Below, one piece after another: positions 12,555 through 19,735 of a stretch of DNA of 20,745 nucleotides (its first letter is position 1; each line of letters begins with the position of its first letter). The notes beneath the pieces were generated by a model that was given only the letters and a program-made list of their open reading frames with translations, had not been told where the DNA came from and did no database searches. The stretch is from Flemingiibacterium sp045534235. GTDB taxonomy: Bacteria; Bacillota; Clostridia; Oscillospirales; CAG-272. The stretch spans positions 1 to 20,745 of the forward strand of contig JAZSJI010000008.1 in NCBI GenBank assembly GCA_045534235.1, written 5' to 3'. The position numbers were made by a program, and so were the translations under genes.

Positions 12555-14075
12555 ATGACATCCAAAATTAAAATCGGTTGGGCGGAGGCGAACATTACGC
12601 CCGATAAGAGGGTGTCCCTCACCGGACAGTTCGCGGAGAGAATTTCGCTGTACGTTGAAAAGCCGCTGACCGCAACGGCAATGGTTATCGAAGGCGATGG
12701 CGAATGTGTGATCTTTTGCTCCTGCGACCTTGTTAACACGTCGTGGAAATTGGTTGAGGGCGTGAGAGGCAGACTTAAAGAACTTAACGCCCCCTTTGAC
12801 ACGAGCAGAGTCGTCCTTAACGGTACTCATATACACACAGGTCCGGCGTACGGAGGCGCACGCAGAAAGGACACTAACGTCGTCGGCGGCAGTATAATGT
12901 TTGAGTGGATTGAGCGCTTCAAAACGCTTTTGGCACCCGGTCAGAGATATGTAGAAAAGGAATCCGTGTCCGATAATCCCGAGATAGCAACGAAAGAAGA
13001 AAACTACGCGATGCTTGTCGACAGAATTTCCTCGGCTATAATGGAGGCGTGGAATAATCGCCGCGAGGGCTCGTTTGCCAACGCGTTCGGACGCGCGGCG
13101 GTTGGAATGTGCCGCAGAATCGTTTATATGGACGACACCGCGGAAATGTGGGGCGACTCCAACACCCCGAACTTCAAGGAGGTCGAGGGCGGAAGCGACT
13201 CGGGCATAGAGCTTTTGTTTGCGTTTGACGACAATAGAGAGCTTACCGGTATCATCGTAAATATTGCTTGTCCCGCGCAGTGCGTACAGCACCGTCTGTT
13301 CGTTTCGCCGGACTATTGGGGTGAGGTTAAAATGCTGCTTCGCAAGCATTTCGGCGAGCATATATTCGTTCTCACGCAATGCTCCGCGGCAGGCGACCAG
13401 TGTCCCGTTGACCTTGTGCGCTGGGTAGAGCCCGAAAGCGACGTCAACGATCCCAACTGTAAGCATATAAACCCCAAGAAGCGCAAGGCCGATCCGTCGA
13501 TGTTCGATCTTTCCGGTATGCGGGTTGCCGGCAGACGTATAGCGAACGAGATCATCGCGGTTTACGAAGAGAGTGTACAGGACGTACAGACCGAGGTAGA
13601 GCTTGAGCACAGAGTCATCGATATGCCGCTTCCGATCCGCAAGGTAACAGAAGCGGACAAAGACAACGCCGAGAGGGCTATCCGCGAATATTTGAAGGTC
13701 AAGTCGGGGGACGTTGACTACATCGACGTTGCGAATATTGAATCTCATCTCGGCATAATAATGAGATACGAGGAGCAGCAAAAATCGGCAAACATCGATA
13801 CGGAGATACACGTTATCCGCCTCGGCTCCGTCGCATTTGCGACGAATCCCTTCGAGCTGTTCCTTGACTTTGGAAACAGAATCAAGGCGCAGGTCGACTG
13901 CGAGCAGATATTCTTGATTCAGCTTGCCAACGGCTGCGAGGACTACCTCCCGACCGAAAAGGCAGAGAAGCACGGACATTTCAGCGCGTACGTGTCGAGC
14001 GGCCTCGTCGGACACGAGGGCGGCGACATACTCGTCGAGCAGACGCTTAAGAATGTTAATGAAATGTTTAGCTAA
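12555..14075 (+). CDS. Neutral/alkaline ceramidase-family hydrolase without signal peptide
   Basis: Protein of 506 residues resembling the N-terminal catalytic domain of neutral/alkaline non-lysosomal ceramidases, zinc amidases that cleave N-acyl bonds. The opening IKIGWAEANITPD, FCSCDLVNTSW (54-64) and NGTHIHTGPAYGG (89-101, two likely zinc histidines) match, as does LTQCSAAGDQCPVDL, the position of the family's SxxxGDxSPN-type active site, though here with changed flanking residues. True ceramidases are secreted; this one has no signal peptide, so it should act in the cytoplasm on an imported or internal substrate, perhaps a sugar amide or cyclitol derivative. AAGGAG precedes the start. It has its own promoter and is followed by a terminator-like region, then a sugar ABC importer that may bring its substrate. 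Confidence 0.75.
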   Translation: MTSKIKIGWAEANITPDKRVSLTGQFAERISLYVEKPLTATAMVIEGDGECVIFCSCDLVNTSWKLVEGVRGRLKELNAPFDTSRVVLNGTHIHTGPAYGGARRKDTNVVGGSIMFEWIERFKTLLAPGQRYVEKESVSDNPEIATKEENYAMLVDRISSAIMEAWNNRREGSFANAFGRAAVGMCRRIVYMDDTAEMWGDSNTPNFKEVEGGSDSGIELLFAFDDNRELTGIIVNIACPAQCVQHRLFVSPDYWGEVKMLLRKHFGEHIFVLTQCSAAGDQCPVDLVRWVEPESDVNDPNCKHINPKKRKADPSMFDLSGMRVAGRRIANEIIAVYEESVQDVQTEVELEHRVIDMPLPIRKVTEADKDNAERAIREYLKVKSGDVDYIDVANIESHLGIIMRYEEQQKSANIDTEIHVIRLGSVAFATNPFELFLDFGNRIKAQVDCEQIFLIQLANGCEDYLPTEKAEKHGHFSAYVSSGLVGHEGGDILVEQTLKNVNEMFS

Positions 14076-14094
14076 ACCCATACAAACAAAAACG

Positions 14095-14153
14095 GCTCCG
14101 CTTACTGTACGGTAGGCGGAGCTTGTTGCTTTTGCAAAGCCGCAACTTTTTTT
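14095..14153 (+). terminator. Composite terminator region after the ceramidase-family gene
   Basis: Two hairpins in a row. The first (14095-14122) has an 11-bp stem, GCTCCGCTTAC with GTAGGCGGAGC, with one G-T pair and a poor T tract. The second uses GTTGC and GCAAC (14125-14129, 14142-14146) and is followed by seven T. Together they should end most transcripts before the ABC promoter at 14163. Confidence 0.65.
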
Positions 14154-14162
14154 CACTTTCTC

Positions 14163-14191
14163 TTGCTAAAACGTGAAAACTATGCTATAAT
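14163..14191 (+). promoter_or_regulatory. Extended -10 promoter for the ABC importer operon
   Basis: TTGCTA (14163-14168), a 17-base spacer, then TGC directly before a perfect TATAAT (14186-14191), an extended -10 element. The leader of about 45 bases holds CCGCCTTGGGCGG, a 5-bp stem with a three-base loop. Confidence 0.7.
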
Positions 14192-14243
14192 TATGGTAAT
14201 CAAGAAATCCGCCTTGGGCGGCAAACTTTAAGGAGTGATATTT

Positions 14244-15335
14244 TTGAAGGTCGTACTCACAAACCTCACCAAAAAATTTCCGTCAAGAAACAAGAAAAGC
14301 GCGGACGTTGTCGCCGTGAACGATTTTACGTTCGAGATACCCGACGGCGCGCTCGTGGGACTCCTCGGACCGTCAGGCTGCGGCAAGAGTACCACGCTCA
14401 ACTTAATTAGCGGACTCTTAACGCCCACCGAAGGACGTATCCTCTTCGGTGAGGACGACGTTACCGATATGCCGCCCGAGAGGCGCGGTGTTGGACTCGT
14501 TTTCCAGAATTACGCGCTTTATCCGCACCTTACCGTAATGCAGAATATCATATTCCCGCTTGAAAACCTTAAAGGCAAGGATAAGCTCACGAAGGCAGAG
14601 ATGCGCGAGAAGGCTACCGAGATCGCAAAGCTCGTGCAGATAGACACCCTGCTTGATCGCAAGCCGAGCGAGCTTTCGGGCGGTCAGCAACAGCGCGTCG
14701 CTATCGCGAGAGCACTTGTTAAGATGCCGCGCGTGTTACTCCTCGACGAGCCGCTTTCAAACCTCGATGCACGCCTTCGCCTTGCAACGCGCGAGGAGAT
14801 CAAGCGTATACAGCGCGAAACGGGTATCACCACCGTTTTTGTAACGCACGACCAGGAGGAGGCTATGAGCATCTCCGATCTTATCGTCGTGATGAAGGAC
14901 GGCGTGGTACAGCAGGTCGGTAAGCCGCAGGAGGTCTACGACGATCCCGTCAACCTTTTCGTTGCAAAATTCCTCGGCACGCCGCCGATCAACGTCTTTG
15001 ACGGCGTGGTGAAGGACGGAAAGCTTTACATCGGCGACGAGGCTGTGCTCGATGCAGCGAATGCACGTGATGGCGAGGTTTTTGTCGGCGTACGCCCCGA
15101 GGGCTTCGTGCTCAAAGAGGACGGCGTATTCTCCTGCACGCTTAAGGCAGTCGAGGTAATGGGCCGCGACATCAGCGTTGTGTGCGAAAACGAGCACAAG
15201 TGCTCCGAAACTATCCGCGCCATCATCGACTCCGAGAACACTCCCACGCTCGGCACGGGTACTGTACGCTTTGACTTAAAGGCAAACAAGGTCGATATTT
15301 TCGACAAGACGACCGAAGCGCGTATCGCGCTTTAA
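14244..15335 (+). CDS. Sugar-type ABC importer ATPase (MalK/UgpC/MsmX-like)
   Basis: Protein of 363 residues that powers import. Walker A GPSGCGKST (42-50), Q-loop Gln88, signature LSGGQQQR (144-151), Walker B LLLDEP (165-170), D-loop SNLD (172-175) and H-loop His202 are all intact. About residues 235-363 form the TOBE/OB region typical of MalK-like ATPases, which can bind regulators. A TTG start at 14244 is chosen: AGGAG (14231-14235) is 8 bases before it, whereas the GTG at 14235 overlaps that ribosome site. First gene of the operon, 12 bases before the first permease. Many Gram-positive sugar importers lack their own ATPase and borrow MsmX; this one carries it. Confidence 0.95.
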   Translation: MKVVLTNLTKKFPSRNKKSADVVAVNDFTFEIPDGALVGLLGPSGCGKSTTLNLISGLLTPTEGRILFGEDDVTDMPPERRGVGLVFQNYALYPHLTVMQNIIFPLENLKGKDKLTKAEMREKATEIAKLVQIDTLLDRKPSELSGGQQQRVAIARALVKMPRVLLLDEPLSNLDARLRLATREEIKRIQRETGITTVFVTHDQEEAMSISDLIVVMKDGVVQQVGKPQEVYDDPVNLFVAKFLGTPPINVFDGVVKDGKLYIGDEAVLDAANARDGEVFVGVRPEGFVLKEDGVFSCTLKAVEVMGRDISVVCENEHKCSETIRAIIDSENTPTLGTGTVRFDLKANKVDIFDKTTEARIAL

Positions 15336-15347
15336 TGAGGCACCGAT

Positions 15348-16238
15348 ATGGAAAAAAACAACCTTAAAGCGTGGCTGTATCTTCTGCCCGCGATATTATT
15401 CCTCGGCGTGTTTATGGTCTATCCGCTCGTCGACGTGTTTATCTACTCCTTCGAGCAGGGCTTCAACTCGTCCTCGCAGACCTTTAACGGTGTCGGACTT
15501 TACAATTATTCCTACATTTTGCACGACACGCTCTTTTTGCAGGCGGTTAAGAACACGTTTATCCTCGTTGTGATAACCGTGCCGCTGTCGACGACCATCG
15601 CGCTCTTTATCTCGCTTGGACTTTCCTCGATAAAGTGGCTTCGCAACCTCTTTCAGACGGTATACTTCCTGCCGTACGTGACGAACACGCTCGCGGTCGG
15701 ACTTGTCTTTATGATACTTTTCGATAAGACGGAGTATTCAGAGGGGCTTGTCAACGTCATTTTGAACGTTTTCGGTATGACGCCCGTGGACTTCATCGAC
15801 GGCCCATACTGGGCTAAAATGCTTGTACTGTGCATCTATACGATATGGATAGTAATGCCCTTTAAAATCCTTATCCTGACGAGCGCGCTTGCATCCGTCA
15901 GACAGGACTACTACGACGCCGCGAAGGTTGACGGCACGTCCAAATTTCGCATTTTCAGAAAGATCACGCTCCCGATGATCTCGCCGATGATATTCTACCT
16001 CGTTATAACGGGCTTTATCGGCGCATTCAAGGCGTACAGCGACGCTGTCGCGCTCTTTGGCGAAAACTTAAACGCCGCCGAGATGAACACCATCGTCGGC
16101 TACGTTTACGATATGCTCTACGGAGAGGGCGGCGGCTTCCCGTCGTACGCATCCGCGGCGGCAATCGTGCTGTTTATAATCGTGCTTACCATAACCTGCA
16201 TAAATCTTATGGTAAGTAAGAAGCACGTTCACTATTAA
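15348..16238 (+). CDS. Sugar ABC importer permease, MalF/UgpA type
   Basis: Integral membrane protein of 296 residues with six hydrophobic segments, the first at about residues 9-31. The EAA coupling loop, YYDAAKVDGTSKFRIFRKIT followed by LPMISP, lies at about 187-212 and contacts the ATPase. LRNLFQTVYFLPYVTNTLAVGLVF is typical of the MalF/UgpA family. It partners the second permease to form the channel for a sugar or glycoside. GAGG lies 8 bases before the start. It follows the ATPase by 12 bases and precedes the second permease by 12, so the genes are co-transcribed. Substrate unknown. Confidence 0.95.
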   Translation: MEKNNLKAWLYLLPAILFLGVFMVYPLVDVFIYSFEQGFNSSSQTFNGVGLYNYSYILHDTLFLQAVKNTFILVVITVPLSTTIALFISLGLSSIKWLRNLFQTVYFLPYVTNTLAVGLVFMILFDKTEYSEGLVNVILNVFGMTPVDFIDGPYWAKMLVLCIYTIWIVMPFKILILTSALASVRQDYYDAAKVDGTSKFRIFRKITLPMISPMIFYLVITGFIGAFKAYSDAVALFGENLNAAEMNTIVGYVYDMLYGEGGGFPSYASAAAIVLFIIVLTITCINLMVSKKHVHY

Positions 16239-16250
16239 AGGAGGCGCATT

Positions 16251-17114
16251 ATGAATAATATCAAAAACAAGGCGCACTCCACCCTCGGCGCGAAGATAGG
16301 CAAGGGCGTCGTATACGCTCTGCTTATACTTTGGGCGCTTATCGTGCTGTTCCCGTTCTATTGGATGATTTTAACGAGCGTCAAGGGGTACGGCGCATAC
16401 AACGCGGAGCAGATACCGCAGTTTATCACGCTCTCGCCTACGCTTGAAAATTACGTTACGGCATTCACCGAAGTGCCGCTTCTGCGTTATTTTATCAACA
16501 CGGTCATCTTCACCGTGGCAACGACGGCGCTTATGCTTGTGGTGATAATTCCTGCGGCGTTTGCGTTCTCGCGGCTCGAGTTTCGCGGCAAGAACTTGCT
16601 CTTTACGCTCTTTTTGGCGCTTATGATGATCCCAAACGAGCTTGTTATCATAACTAACTTTATTACGATAACGAGCCTTGACCTTCGCAACACCTTTACG
16701 GGACTTATTCTCCCGTCGGTGACGTCGGTATTCTACATTTATCTCCTAAAGGAAAACTTCGCACAGATACCCGACGAGCTTTACCTTGCGGCGAAGGTGG
16801 ACGGTACGTCCGACTTCAAGTATCTCGTGCGCGTTATGCTCCCCATATGCAAGCCGACGGTCATCACTGTTACTATCCTTAAGGTCATCGAGTGCTGGAA
16901 CTCTTTTGTCTGGCCGCGACTTATTACGGACAACGAGGACTATTTCCTCGTTTCAAACGGTATCCAGCAGATACGAGAGGGCGGCTTCGGACGCGCCAAC
17001 ATTCCCGCTATGATGGCGGCGGTCGTGGTAATCTCCGTGCCGCTTATCGTGATATTCATTATTTTCAGAAAGAAGATAATGGCGGGCGTTGCGAGAGGAG
17101 GCACGAAGGGCTGA
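16251..17114 (+). CDS. Sugar ABC importer permease, MalG/UgpE type
   Basis: Integral membrane protein of 287 residues with six hydrophobic segments. VLFPFYWMILTSVKGYGAYN near the start is the MalG/UgpE hallmark, and the EAA loop YLAAKVDGTSDFKYLVRVML followed by PICKP lies at about 179-203. It ends in KKIMAGVARGGTKG; the motif GxxxGxxKG is the usual C-terminal tail of this family, which in MalG reaches into the ATPase. A strong AAAGGAGG lies before the start. Its stop codon shares one base with the start of the binding-protein gene (TGATG), implying translational coupling. Confidence 0.95.
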   Translation: MNNIKNKAHSTLGAKIGKGVVYALLILWALIVLFPFYWMILTSVKGYGAYNAEQIPQFITLSPTLENYVTAFTEVPLLRYFINTVIFTVATTALMLVVIIPAAFAFSRLEFRGKNLLFTLFLALMMIPNELVIITNFITITSLDLRNTFTGLILPSVTSVFYIYLLKENFAQIPDELYLAAKVDGTSDFKYLVRVMLPICKPTVITVTILKVIECWNSFVWPRLITDNEDYFLVSNGIQQIREGGFGRANIPAMMAAVVVISVPLIVIFIIFRKKIMAGVARGGTKG

Positions 17115-18697
17115 TGAAAAGATTTTTTGCATTTGCGCTTTTACTTTGCCTGACAGTTACACTTGTATCGTGCCACGGTGCGAAAAGCACGAGCGAGTTT
17201 GTTTTGCCCGATGAGTTTGATACCTCGCGCGACTATGAGATAAGCTTCTGGGCGAAGAACGACACGAACAAAACGCAGGTTGATATCTACAAGAAGGCTA
17301 TAGAGGACTTTCAGACGCTGTACCCGAATATCACCGTAACGCTTCGCCTTTACAACGACTACGGCAAGATATATCAGGACGTGCTGACTAATATCGCCAC
17401 GGGCACGACGCCAAACGTCTGCATTACCTACCCCGACCACATCGCAACGTATATGACGGGCGAGAATACGGTCGTGCCGCTGACTGACCTTATGACCGAC
17501 GAAAAGTACGGTCTTGGCGGCAGCGAGGTCAAGTTTGACTCGCCGACGGTAGATGAGATAGTCCACGAATTTTTAGCGGAGTGCAAGCTCGAGGGCGAAT
17601 ATTACGCTCTTCCGTATATGCGCTCGACCGAGGCGTGCTACGTGAATAAAACGTACGTTGAAGCGCTCGGATACGAGCTTCCCGAAGTCCTTACCTGGGA
17701 TTTCGTTTGGGAGGTAAGCGAGGCGGCTACGGCTAAAAACGAGGACGGCACGTACAAGGTCAACGGCAAGACGACGCTTATTCCGTTTATCTACAAGTCG
17801 ACCGACAATATGATGATAACGATGTTAAAGCAGCTCGGGGCAGGGTACTCTACTGCTCGCGGCGACATTCTTATCTTCAACGAAACGACGGGCAAGCTGC
17901 TCACCGAGATCGCGGATCACACCAAGGCAGGCGCGTTCTCGACGTTTGGAATATCGGGCTACCCCGCAAACTTTTTAAACGCAGGACAGTGCATATTCGC
18001 GATAGACTCGACCGCGGGTGCTACGTGGATGGGCTGTGAGGCACCGCTTATCGACATAAGCGAGGAAAACCTTGTCGAATTTGAAACGGTCGTTATGCCC
18101 GTGCCGCAGTACGACACCGAAAAGCCCACTATGATATCGCAGGGACCGTCGATGTGCGTATTCAATAAAGAGGATAAGGGGGAGGTACTCGCGTCGTGGC
18201 TGTTCTGTCAGTATATGCTGACAAACGACGTGCAGATCGCATACTCGCAGACCGAGGGCTACGTTCCCGTAACGATTAAGGCGCAGGAGTCAGCGGAGTA
18301 TACCGACTACCTCTCACGCTCGGGCGAGGACAACGATTTTTATTACGATATAAAGCTTGATGCTACAAGGTTGCTGCTTGACAACGTGGAAAACACCTTC
18401 ACAACGCCCGTCTTCAACGGCTCAACCTCGCTTCGTAATGCCGCAGGCGAGCTTATCGAGGACGTAACGAAGTCCGTTAAGCGCAAGCAAACCGTGGACG
18501 AGGCGTATATCGAGGGGCTGTACGAGCGCGTGACGCTGCTTTGCAGGCTCGATCAGATAGAGCTTACGTCGGGCGTTACCGACCTTGGACCGCTTCCGAC
18601 GCCTGCGCTCGTGCTTCTTACGGCGATAGGTGCGGTATGGGTATTTATGGGTGCGTACGTGCTTGTCGGAGTAATAAAAAAAGTAAAAAAATCATAG
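17114..18697 (+). CDS. Extracellular sugar-binding lipoprotein with an added C-terminal membrane helix
   Basis: Protein of 527 residues, the substrate-binding subunit of the importer. The N-terminus MKRFFAFALLLCLTVTLVSC is a lipoprotein signal with lipobox LVSC (Cys20). DYEISFWAKNDTNKTQVDIY and FQTLYPNITVTLRLYNDYGK, then TGTTPNVCITYPDHIATYM, are typical of the MalE-like family-1 solute-binding fold. Unusually, the last 32 residues (from TPALVLLTAIGAVWVFMGAY) form a transmembrane helix with a positive KKVKKS tail, so the protein would be held to the membrane at both ends. The frame is open upstream, but the start is set at 17114 by the signal peptide; it overlaps the permease stop by one base, with AGGAGG and GAAGGG upstream. 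Substrate unknown. No clear terminator follows. Confidence 0.93.
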   Translation: MKRFFAFALLLCLTVTLVSCHGAKSTSEFVLPDEFDTSRDYEISFWAKNDTNKTQVDIYKKAIEDFQTLYPNITVTLRLYNDYGKIYQDVLTNIATGTTPNVCITYPDHIATYMTGENTVVPLTDLMTDEKYGLGGSEVKFDSPTVDEIVHEFLAECKLEGEYYALPYMRSTEACYVNKTYVEALGYELPEVLTWDFVWEVSEAATAKNEDGTYKVNGKTTLIPFIYKSTDNMMITMLKQLGAGYSTARGDILIFNETTGKLLTEIADHTKAGAFSTFGISGYPANFLNAGQCIFAIDSTAGATWMGCEAPLIDISEENLVEFETVVMPVPQYDTEKPTMISQGPSMCVFNKEDKGEVLASWLFCQYMLTNDVQIAYSQTEGYVPVTIKAQESAEYTDYLSRSGEDNDFYYDIKLDATRLLLDNVENTFTTPVFNGSTSLRNAAGELIEDVTKSVKRKQTVDEAYIEGLYERVTLLCRLDQIELTSGVTDLGPLPTPALVLLTAIGAVWVFMGAYVLVGVIKKVKKS

Positions 18698-18703
18698 AAG
18701 GTC

Positions 18704-18731
18704 TTGACTTTTTATAAATTTCGTGTATAAT
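18704..18731 (+). promoter_or_regulatory. Sigma-A promoter for the OB-like lipoprotein gene
   Basis: TTGACT (18704-18709), a 16-base spacer and a perfect TATAAT (18726-18731), starting 6 bases after the binding-protein stop codon. The leader of about 70 bases contains GGCAC and GTGCC (18749-18753, 18765-18769), a small hairpin that may protect the message. Confidence 0.75.
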
Positions 18732-18807
18732 ATTAGGTGTATAGGTTTGGCACGCAAAAAACGTGTGCCGACACAAAACATTTTTCAAACTAACAAGGAG
18801 AAAAATT

Positions 18808-19587
18808 ATGAAGAAGTTTTTAGCTATTCTTTTGGCTCTCACTCTCGTGTTTGCTATGGCGGCTTGTGGCGGTAACGGCGGTACTGACGATACCACCGAT
18901 CCCGTGGTAACCGATCCCGTTGACGACACTGACGACACCACCGACACCACTCCCGCAGACACCGATCCTGTTGAGGATCCTGCAGAGGTTATGAGCTACG
19001 ACGAGTACGTTGCAGCTGAGCTTGACTCCGAGGTTCTCGTTGAAGTATACGTTCAGGCTACTCAGTCCTGGTGGGAAGACAAGATCACCGTTTATGCAGC
19101 TGACGAAGACGGCGCATACTTCATCTATGAGATGGAGTGCTCCGAGGACGACGCAGCTCTTCTCGTTCCCGGCACCAAGATCCTTGTAAACGGTTACAAG
19201 GCAGAGTGGTCCGGCGAGGTTGAGATCGTTGACGCTACCTTCGAATTCGCAGGTGACGATACTTACGTTGCAGAGGCAGTTGACGCTACCGAGCTTCTCG
19301 GCACTGACGAGCTTATCGACCTTCAGAACCAGCTCGTAGCATTTAACGGCCTTACCGTTAAGTCCATCGAGTTCAAGAACGACGGCGGCGACGACATCTA
19401 CGTTACCGTTACCAAGGACGGCGCTGACTACAGCTTCTGCATCGAGGTTTACCTCACCGGTACCGAGACCGAGGTTTATCAGACCGCTTCCAACCTCAAG
19501 GCTGGCGATATGATCAACGTTGAGGGCTTCGCTTACTGGTATGAGGGCATCAACACCCACATCACCGCTATCGAGGCTGCTAAATAA
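18808..19587 (+). CDS. Lipoprotein with two OB-like domains, function unknown
   Basis: Surface lipoprotein of 259 residues. MKKFLAILLALTLVFAMAAC is a signal peptide with lipobox AMAAC (Cys20), followed by a linker rich in Asp, Thr and Pro (about 21-60). Two similar domains follow (about 64-147 and 165-257), each ending in the same layout: LVPGTKILVNGYKAEW, then VEIVDATFE, against LKAGDMINVEGFAYWYEG, then HITAIEAA. This is an OB-fold-like pattern, so ligand binding is possible, but I do not recognise a characterised relative. The protein is very acidic. The codons are strongly biased, as in abundant proteins. AAGGAG lies 8 bases before the start at 18808. It has its own promoter and terminator. 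Confidence 0.85.
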   Translation: MKKFLAILLALTLVFAMAACGGNGGTDDTTDPVVTDPVDDTDDTTDTTPADTDPVEDPAEVMSYDEYVAAELDSEVLVEVYVQATQSWWEDKITVYAADEDGAYFIYEMECSEDDAALLVPGTKILVNGYKAEWSGEVEIVDATFEFAGDDTYVAEAVDATELLGTDELIDLQNQLVAFNGLTVKSIEFKNDGGDDIYVTVTKDGADYSFCIEVYLTGTETEVYQTASNLKAGDMINVEGFAYWYEGINTHITAIEAAK

Positions 19588-19610
19588 GCTTTGACTTAAA
19601 AGTGAACATT

Positions 19611-19641
19611 GACACGGCTGTTTTTACAGCCGTGTCTTTTT
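19611..19641 (+). terminator. Terminator after the OB-like lipoprotein gene
   Basis: GACACGGCTGT and ACAGCCGTGTC form a perfect 11-bp stem with a four-T loop, followed by five T, 23 bases after the stop codon. Confidence 0.93.
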
Positions 19642-19665
19642 ATTGCGAAAAATACCAAAAGTGTG

Positions 19666-19694
19666 TTTACAATCTGTCACCGATGTGATATAAT
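19666..19694 (+). promoter_or_regulatory. Extended -10 promoter for murD
   Basis: TTTACA (19666-19671), a 17-base spacer ending in TGA, and a perfect TATAAT (19689-19694): a sigma-A promoter with an extended -10 element about 40 bases before the murD start. Confidence 0.7.
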
Positions 19695-19735
19695 AAAAGT
19701 ATAATGAGATATTATGTGCTAACGAGGTGTAACCT

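Noticed and set aside
12477..14156. A 559-codon minus-strand frame opposite the ceramidase-family gene
   Set aside because: No recognisable motifs or ribosome site, and it covers the promoter of the gene on the other strand.
16892..17113. Upstream extension of the binding-protein frame by 74 codons
   Set aside because: It overlaps the second permease and would bury the lipoprotein signal peptide inside the protein.
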